Made by a program: the position numbers and the translations under genes | Source of the DNA: Anaerolineales bacterium | Lineage (GTDB): Bacteria > Chloroflexota > Anaerolineae > Anaerolineales > E44-bin32 | Assembly: GCA_023250385.1 (NCBI GenBank) | Contig: JAHFAU010000059.1 | Span: 1 to 10,601, forward strand | Length of the DNA: 10,601 nt | Direction: 5' to 3' | The notes under the pieces: generated by a model | What the model was told of the DNA's origin: nothing | The model's database searches: none | What the model saw: only the letters and a program-made list of their open reading frames with translations | In this document: positions 7,701-10,601 of the stretch, piece by piece | How the letters are laid out: each line of letters starts with the position of its first letter | Position numbering within the stretch: position 1 is the stretch's first letter

Positions 7701-8186
7701 ATTGGGATCCTTTCCCAATTGATCCTTGAGTTCGCGCAGCCGGGCCGGGTCGTCCCAGTCCATCCAATAGCCGAGCCGAATGCTCTGCTCGGTCTGGATC
7801 GCCGCGAATTCGAGCACCCGCTGCTTGCAGAGCACGACGAATTCTGCGAGACCGAATTTCTCGATGTCGCGCTTCGACTTGAAGCCGCGCTCACGCTCAA
7901 CCTCCACTTCAACCCACAGACCCTGGCAGTCGAATCCGTTCTGGAAACGGGTCTGGTAGCCCTGCATGGATTTGAAACGATGGAAAAGGTCTTTGTAGGT
8001 TCGCCCCCAGCCATGGTGCACGCCCATCGGGTTGTTGGCGGTGATCGGACCATCGATGAAGGACCAGGTCGGGGCGTCTTGGCGCAGTTGGCGCAGCCGC
8101 TCGAAGGCGCGGCTGCTCTCCCAGAACTTCAAGATCTCGTGCTCCTGTGCCACGAAGTCGACCTTACTGGGAACCGGTTTGAACAC
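4764..8186 (-). CDS. ileS: Isoleucine--tRNA ligase (class I, DUF5915-type C-terminus)
   Basis: Charges tRNA-Ile with isoleucine in the cytoplasm and edits Val-tRNA-Ile. The protein is 1140 aa, somewhat longer than the roughly 1050 usual for this subtype. The HIGH region reads NNPMGVHHGWGR (residues 51-62) and the KMSKS region AMHKSWGN (679-686). The editing domain has WTTMPWTL (270-277) and GTGLVHMGTGAGPEDF (380-395, Asp394). Metal-type Cys pairs are C228/C231, C457/C460, C546/C549 and C589/C592. NPWLDAG (604-610) replaces the common WFDSG. The anticodon-binding region spans about 760-900. From about 945 the tail has the LGQKYG, GLAREFVRRVQELRK and VDDRIQV blocks, typical of IleRS. The start is GTG at 8186, with GGAGG (8192-8196) 5 nt upstream. 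Expression is controlled by an isoleucine T-box. The ValRS/LeuRS alternatives are disfavoured by that tail and by the AUC specifier. Confidence 0.96.
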   Translation of the reverse strand: MFKPVPSKVDFVAQEHEILKFWESSRAFERLRQLRQDAPTWSFIDGPITANNPMGVHHGWGRTYKDLFHRFKSMQGYQTRFQNGFDCQGLWVEVEVERERGFKSKRDIEKFGLAEFVVLCKQRVLEFAAIQTEQSIRLGYWMDWDDPARLRELKDQLGKDPNGRINHGGPAGLVEDTAESVVGQLGLPQLGGSYFTFSDENNYTIWSVLKSCFERGWIYKGRDVMPWCGRCGTGLSQHEIVTEGYQELTHPSLTVRFPLRDRPGDYLLVWTTMPWTLIPQVMVAVGPDLTYLKVRQGDASYYLLEHATHRLIGAYEVVGKLKGREMDGWTYDGPFDELPAEQEIGGYVASELRHQAEHPVVSAAQAHRVILWKDVSETEGTGLVHMGTGAGPEDFQLGTEFGLPIVAPLDEKGLFIEGFGEFTGKGAFEVAPLVADSLRNKGMLYREDPYTHRYPVCWRCGTQLVFRLVDEWFISMGAQLDKPYSEVTVQEKQENLRYQMMEAVIEQTRWYPSFGFDRELDWLRNMRDWMISKKRFWGLALPIYECTHCGNFEVLGSKEELAERAIAGWEQFQGHTPHRPYIDAVQIACRKCGEAVKRIPDVGNPWLDAGIVAMSTLSYNHDREYWSKWFPADLVSESFPGQFRNWFYSLLAMSTVLERKAPFRNVFSYATLVAEDGRAMHKSWGNSIEFNEAADKMGVDVMRWLYCDHQPEKDLLFGYQRADEVRRSFLLPLWNVYSFLVTYAAIDGWQPGPDRPASSSVLDRWIRARLSELIEAVTQALERFEPNSATARINEFIDDLSNWYLRRSRRRFWAKAGVGPASDSDKAAAYQTLHGVLVDLVKLLAPFVPFVSEVIYQNLARGAERDVPQSVHHCRWPQPDAHDADPELTDRMRLVQRLVSLGHAARNQAGVRLRQPLSQASFTVRDLAERETVLQFAELIAEELNVKSVRLLDVAGEAAQFQLKALPKQLGQKYGARFPAIRQGVQQLEAEKFIRSLAQGEPITVTVEGDQVELLASEVEVIVSPRAGYSTAAEGPYLAALVVELDAELRKEGLAREFVRRVQELRKQAEFAVDDRIQVQHASTPELAAAVEAYRGYIAAETLALSLDPVERPGGQATQDYEFEGQRLRLALSKADPDRP
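4766..4787 (-). repeat. Perfect 9-bp inverted repeat over the ileS 3' end
   Basis: AAGGCCGAT and ATCGGCCTT face each other across a 4-nt loop (CCAG on the minus strand). Together they encode the last six residues of IleRS and share a base with the TGA stop. No U-tract follows, so a classical intrinsic terminator is not supported. An mRNA-stabilising or partially terminating hairpin is possible. Confidence 0.7.
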
Positions 8187-8216
8187 TCACTCCTCCAGTT
8201 GGATGACCAGGCGCAT
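8187..8216 (-). CDS. Mini-ORF (9 codons) abutting the ileS start
   Basis: ATG at 8216-8214 opens the peptide MRLVIQLEE and stops at TGA 8189-8187, directly followed by the ileS GTG at 8186. The ileS Shine-Dalgarno (GGAGG) forms its Glu-Glu codons. The same frame is open upstream to a TGA in the terminator loop, including a possible TTG at 8270 right after the U-tract. It contains four ATC isoleucine codons in total. The mini-ORF has only a weak Shine-Dalgarno of its own. It may be a translational coupling device, or chance. Confidence 0.3.
   Translation of the reverse strand: MRLVIQLEE
8192..8196 (-). promoter_or_regulatory. Shine-Dalgarno fixing the ileS GTG start
   Basis: GGAGG on the minus strand, 5 nt upstream of the GTG at 8186-8184. 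It lies downstream of the T-box terminator, so it is not sequestered by that hairpin; control is therefore at transcription. Confidence 0.8.
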
Positions 8217-8268
8217 GTTGATCCGGCCCTTGATCTGGCAATCGACGAACCTGATCCGATCGCGGTCC

Positions 8269-8306
8269 AAAATGAAAGGCTCCCGTCCGTGTCAGGGACG
8301 AGAGCC
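8269..8306 (-). terminator. T-box intrinsic terminator upstream of ileS
   Basis: GGCTCTCGTCC (8306-8296) pairs over 11 bp (one U-G) with GGACGGGAGCC (8288-8278), around a 7-nt loop. It is followed by TTTCATTTT (8277-8269). Its 5' arm and loop overlap the bases needed for the antiterminator, which is the expected mutually exclusive arrangement. Confidence 0.93.
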
Positions 8307-8547
8307 ACGACGCTCCCGCGGTACCACCCTGTTTCCCGCCCCGCGGCGGGCACTCTATCGAGTACGGCCCTGCTTGGGCGATACCCGCGCCCCGGACAAC
8401 GGTGGGCGAGGCCGGCTTCCTTACTGGCCAGTTCAGGTCGCGGCTCTGGGGCGATATTCGGCTCGCTGCCCCGGCCCGGCTTCCACCCTCCCGGGCTCGC
8501 TGTCGGAGCTTAACAAACCTACTCTTCCCCTTCGCAGCCTTTAGATT
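8269..8547 (-). ncRNA. T-box riboswitch (isoleucine, AUC specifier), transcriptional type
   Basis: This leader senses uncharged tRNA-Ile and lets transcription reach ileS when isoleucyl-tRNA is short. Stem I has the characteristic terminal region (GCCCGG, then AGGGTGGAA, then CCGGGC, near 8475-8495). Its 3' strand then carries GAATATCGCC, whose ATC (8455-8453) sits in the specifier position. A GGGC...ACTC-GATA-GAGT-GCCC hairpin around 8348-8370 and a GC hairpin at 8335-8350 lie between. The T-box itself, AGGGTGGTACCGCG, is at 8330-8317. Its bulge TGGT pairs with NCCA, and the final T would pair with discriminator A73, the base usual in tRNA-Ile. CAGGG (8331-8327) can pair with CCCTG in the terminator 5' arm region to form the antiterminator. 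Confidence 0.95.
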
Positions 8548-8553
8548 GAGCGG

Positions 8554-8582
8554 ATTATCCCATGCCGGCGGCCGCAGGTCAA
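8554..8582 (-). promoter_or_regulatory. Sigma70-type promoter for the T-box/ileS transcript
   Basis: TTGACC (8582-8577, 5 of 6) and GATAAT (8559-8554, 5 of 6) are spaced 17 nt apart, with TGG immediately before the -10 hexamer (extended -10). Transcription should start near 8547, just before Stem I of the T-box. The -35 box contains the TGA stop of the RNase H gene. Confidence 0.8.
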
Positions 8583-8989
8583 TGTCCGAGGGTCCGCACG
8601 ATGATCCGCCGCGGCTGATATTCGAATTCGACCCGGCCAAATCGGTCGATCAAGGATCGCGCTCGGGAATGAAGCCTGCGCAGGTCCGGGTCTTTGACCT
8701 TCCACTCTCCGGACAGCTGATTGAGCACCAGTTGGCTGTCGCCGCGCAGCTCGACCTCGACCGACCGTGGATCGAATTTGCTCTTGCGAGCCCACGCGAG
8801 GACGCCTTCTAAGCCGGCAATCAGCGCTCGATATTCGGCCTGGTTGTTGGTCCCGTGGCCGAATTCGAGGCGGCGCGGCGGGAGATTTTTTCCCGGGGCC
8901 GGCGAGAGGCGAAAGGAGCCGTAGGCCCGGCCGGGGTTTCCCAGGCTGCCTCCGTCGAATGTCAGCACTACCGGACTTGTGCGAGGCAT
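8579..8989 (-). CDS. RNase HI-family (RVT_3-like) protein, C-terminal motif out of frame
   Basis: RNase HI-fold proteins cut the RNA strand of RNA-DNA hybrids. From the ATG at 8989 the product is 136 aa: FDGGSLGNPG holds catalytic Asp12, NNQAEYRAL holds Glu52, and LRGDSQLV holds Asp84. The fourth acidic residue, normally in a C-terminal N-x-x-A-D block, is absent; the frame ends QPRRIIVRTLGH. The neighbouring frame encodes DHRADPRTL at just this place, as expected if one base were missing near 8603-8614. The ATG start lies 2 nt after the MBL-fold stop. A GTG at 9013 would add 8 residues and overlap that gene. The family assignment is clear. Whether the enzyme is intact depends on the frame break, which could be a sequencing error or a real mutation. 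Confidence 0.85.
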   Translation of the reverse strand: MPRTSPVVLTFDGGSLGNPGRAYGSFRLSPAPGKNLPPRRLEFGHGTNNQAEYRALIAGLEGVLAWARKSKFDPRSVEVELRGDSQLVLNQLSGEWKVKDPDLRRLHSRARSLIDRFGRVEFEYQPRRIIVRTLGH

Positions 8990-8991
8990 GC

Positions 8992-9828
8992 TCAGCCAGA
9001 CCTTCGATACCACTTCCGCAGCAGCGCGATCAGATTACGGGTGTGCAGCTCGGGGGCGAGCCCGTTCATCAGGATCCGGCGTTTGCCGCACTGTTCAATG
9101 TCGATCTCGTGAAGATATCCCTCAGGATCCTTCAGGCGGGCGGCTTTGCGTACGTGCCGCCGGATGGCAGCGAGGTAGGCCAGGTTGGAACGCACTGCCG
9201 CGTTGACCTCCCCGCGCATCACCGATTCGCCATGTCCCTGAACCAGGTTTTCCAGTTTCATTCGCGGGATGGATTTCAGACTGGCGACCATCTGATCGTA
9301 GTCGCCATCGGCCAGGGTGGGAATCGACATCATCACATCGCCCGAGAAGAGCACTCGGTCTTCAGCAACCAGCACCCCGACACCGTCCGCGCTGTGCCCC
9401 GGCAAGGGCAAGACCTGGAGGGCACGCCGCCCGACCCGAATCGTCGCACGCCCATCCAAGAAGGTGACTTCCGGAAGTTTGAGGCGGATGTCTTTCAACT
9501 CCGGATTGGCGGCCTTGGCAACTTCCAAGGCCTGGCGACCTTTGGCCTCGAGATACTCCCGGCAGAGGGCGTGGGACAGGATTGTGGCCCTGGGGAAGAA
9601 GCTATTGCCCAGCGTGTGATCCGTGTGGTGATGGGTGTTGATGATGTACCGTACGGTCCGGCCAAGCCGATCCTCCAGGAAGCTCTTGAGCTCGAGGATC
9701 TCCTCGGGGTGGGCCAAGGTGTCAATGAGCACCGCCCAATCCGGGCCAACGACCGCACCCGCGTTGACTTGGGCGTAGATCTCGCTGGTGAAGACGTAAA
9801 CGTTATCGGAGACGCGCTCGCGCAGCAA
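8992..9828 (-). CDS. MBL-fold metallohydrolase
   Basis: A metallo-beta-lactamase-fold hydrolase of unknown substrate. It is 278 aa from the TTG at 9828. The zinc site is complete: HHHTDH (residues 66-71), PLPGHSADG with His145, FSGDVM with Asp164, and QGHGE with His199. The spacing fits the general glyoxalase-II/beta-lactamase-like superfamily. No signal peptide is seen, so it is probably cytoplasmic. Residues 200-278 form a helical, basic C-terminal extension that I do not recognise. The start codon is unusual. In-frame alternatives upstream are only CTG, and a TGA closes the frame about 40 nt before the TTG. No clear Shine-Dalgarno is present. A promoter-like pair lies at 9855-9882. The RNase H-like gene follows after 2 nt, so the two are very likely cotranscribed. 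Confidence 0.88.
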   Translation of the reverse strand: MLRERVSDNVYVFTSEIYAQVNAGAVVGPDWAVLIDTLAHPEEILELKSFLEDRLGRTVRYIINTHHHTDHTLGNSFFPRATILSHALCREYLEAKGRQALEVAKAANPELKDIRLKLPEVTFLDGRATIRVGRRALQVLPLPGHSADGVGVLVAEDRVLFSGDVMMSIPTLADGDYDQMVASLKSIPRMKLENLVQGHGESVMRGEVNAAVRSNLAYLAAIRRHVRKAARLKDPEGYLHEIDIEQCGKRRILMNGLAPELHTRNLIALLRKWYRRSG

Positions 9829-9854
9829 TCCGTCGGGCCCCAGCGAGCGTGAAG

Positions 9855-9882
9855 AATATCACGACCAGCCGCGCCCAGTCAA
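9855..9882 (-). promoter_or_regulatory. Candidate promoter for the MBL-fold/RNase H pair
   Basis: TTGACT (9882-9877) and GATATT (9860-9855) are spaced 16 nt apart on the minus strand, matching 5 and 4 consensus bases. The site sits in the only gap between the M23 gene and the MBL gene. The predicted start near 9848 would leave a leader of only about 20 nt before the TTG at 9828, in keeping with the lack of a clear Shine-Dalgarno. Confidence 0.5.
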
Positions 9883-9907
9883 GTTTACTTTACATAAGTG
9901 AGAGACG

Positions 9908-10601
9908 CTATGGATACGGTGGGGCCGAGGCAAGCACGGCCTGGGCTTCGGTTTCGACAGTGAGGCCCTGGCGGCCCTGAAAGCGTACGAAGTTGGTTTG
10001 GCCAGGGTACACGTACAGGAACGCAGTATAAGATCGCCCCAAGAAGAGGATCTCCAGTTGGTAAGGTCCGGCCGGCAGGTCGCCGATCACGAAATTCTCC
10101 TGATAGTACTCATCCGTGTTCACTGTCCCAAGCGCGTAGGTCCACACTTCCCAGATCTGCTCCGTTTCCACCGACTTTACCTGGACCCGAAACTCGGGGA
10201 GCTCGCGGCCGTAGGTGTCGGTCAACCGACCTGCCAAGACTCCCCAGCCCTCGGCGGGAACCATCCAGAGCTCCGGGTTTTGGGTCGCAAAATAGCGGTT
10301 CTCGCCCTTGCGGACCTCGAAGTGCAGGTGTGGCCCACTTGCGTGACCAGTGTCACCGACCGTACCAATCTGCTCACCGGCCGTCACCCGCTGTCCCGGC
10401 CAGACGATCGTTGAAGCGAGGTGGGCGTAAATGGTGTAGAGCAGCTGATCTTCGTGTCCAAAGTCGTGCCGGATGGCAACCGCCAGCCCGTAGGGGTCTT
10501 TCAGGTCGAACACGCCGCGGTAGAGGCCGTACCCGACCCAGATCACCTCGCCGTCTCCGGCCGCCAGCACCGGCGTATCCCGCGCGGCGCCCAAATCCAC
10601 A
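9908..10601 (-). CDS. M23-family metallopeptidase, C-terminal part (runs off the right edge)
   Basis: M23 (LytM/lysostaphin-type) zinc peptidases cut peptide cross-links of peptidoglycan outside the cytoplasm. The window begins inside the catalytic domain. The Asp of the zinc motif is codon 2 of the visible part (VDLGAARDTPVLAAGDGEV); its partner His lies just outside the window. YAHL (around residue 60) and PHLHFEVRKG (His91, His93) complete the active site. After about residue 118 there is a beta-rich domain of roughly 100 residues (GRLTDTYGRELPEFRVQV to GPYQLEILF and VYPGQTNFVRFQG) resembling carboxypeptidase-regulatory-like/Ig-like modules, which suggests surface attachment or glycan binding. 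The frame is open to the right edge, so the GTG at 10600 is probably an internal Val. The TAG stop is at 9908, and no clear terminator follows. Confidence 0.93.
   Translation of the reverse strand, partial: VDLGAARDTPVLAAGDGEVIWVGYGLYRGVFDLKDPYGLAVAIRHDFGHEDQLLYTIYAHLASTIVWPGQRVTAGEQIGTVGDTGHASGPHLHFEVRKGENRYFATQNPELWMVPAEGWGVLAGRLTDTYGRELPEFRVQVKSVETEQIWEVWTYALGTVNTDEYYQENFVIGDLPAGPYQLEILFLGRSYTAFLYVYPGQTNFVRFQGRQGLTVETEAQAVLASAPPYP

Noticed and set aside
7473..8513. 346-codon plus-strand open frame covering the ileS 5' end and T-box leader
   Set aside because: It is antisense to a clear IleRS N-terminus and to the structured T-box RNA; composition artefact.
8164..8640. 158-codon minus-strand frame through the T-box leader
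   Set aside because: It crosses the promoter, the riboswitch and the terminator, and shows no protein family. The region is explained by RNA structure.
8767..9852. 361-codon plus-strand open frame opposite the RNase H and MBL genes
   Set aside because: The minus strand encodes complete metal and catalytic motifs here, and no domain is visible on the plus strand.
1..10601. CRISPR array, insertion sequence, prophage or defence cassette
   Set aside because: No spaced direct repeats, transposase, integrase or terminal inverted repeats are seen. All genes are codirectional and of housekeeping type.

Overview
This is a GC-rich (about 60 % by eye) bacterial chromosome segment in which every gene I can support lies on the minus strand. 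It therefore reads from the right end of the window to the left. The gene content is housekeeping: a metallopeptidase, an MBL-fold hydrolase, an RNase H-like protein, isoleucyl-tRNA synthetase behind a T-box leader, signal peptidase II, a pseudouridine synthase, a threonine aldolase, tRNA-Asp, DprA and a mannose-1-phosphate guanylyltransferase. The IleRS subtype, the transcriptional T-box, the lspA/RluA-family pair and the GntG-type aldolase together make me favour a member of the Chloroflexota (for example an Anaerolineae-like genome). That is an inference from family knowledge, not something the sequence proves.

Layout in transcription order. At the right edge is the C-terminal part of an M23 peptidase (9908-10601). 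A promoter-like pair (9855-9882) then precedes an MBL-fold hydrolase (8992-9828), with an RNase HI-family gene 2 nt behind it (8579-8989). A strong sigma70-type promoter, whose -35 box overlaps the RNase H stop codon, starts an approximately 360-nt leader. The leader carries a complete T-box riboswitch: AUC specifier, T-box with UGGU bulge, and terminator with U-tract. The leader controls ileS (4764-8186). After ileS come lspA (4154 to about 4645-4675), an RluA-family pseudouridine synthase (3201-4124), a previously hidden 57-codon ORF (3031-3204), threonine aldolase (2001-3044, GTG start), tRNA-Asp(GTC) (1896-1969), dprA (614-1729) and the 5' part of manC (1-617). The dprA and manC genes overlap by ATGA.

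Functionally the window mixes translation (IleRS with its own amino-acid sensor, tRNA-Asp, rRNA/tRNA pseudouridylation), envelope maturation (LspA, M23 peptidase, GDP-mannose supply), DNA handling (DprA, RNase H) and amino-acid metabolism (threonine aldolase). I see no mobile element, CRISPR array, phage gene or defence island.

The points most worth a second look are: (i) the T-box specifier, which independently fixes the amino-acid identity of an IleRS with divergent signature motifs; (ii) a mini-ORF whose stop abuts the ileS GTG start; (iii) an apparent frame break that removes the last catalytic Asp of the RNase H; (iv) a small ORF between the pseudouridine synthase and the aldolase that contains the aldolase Shine-Dalgarno; and (v) an lspA frame with no ATG/GTG start in the expected place.
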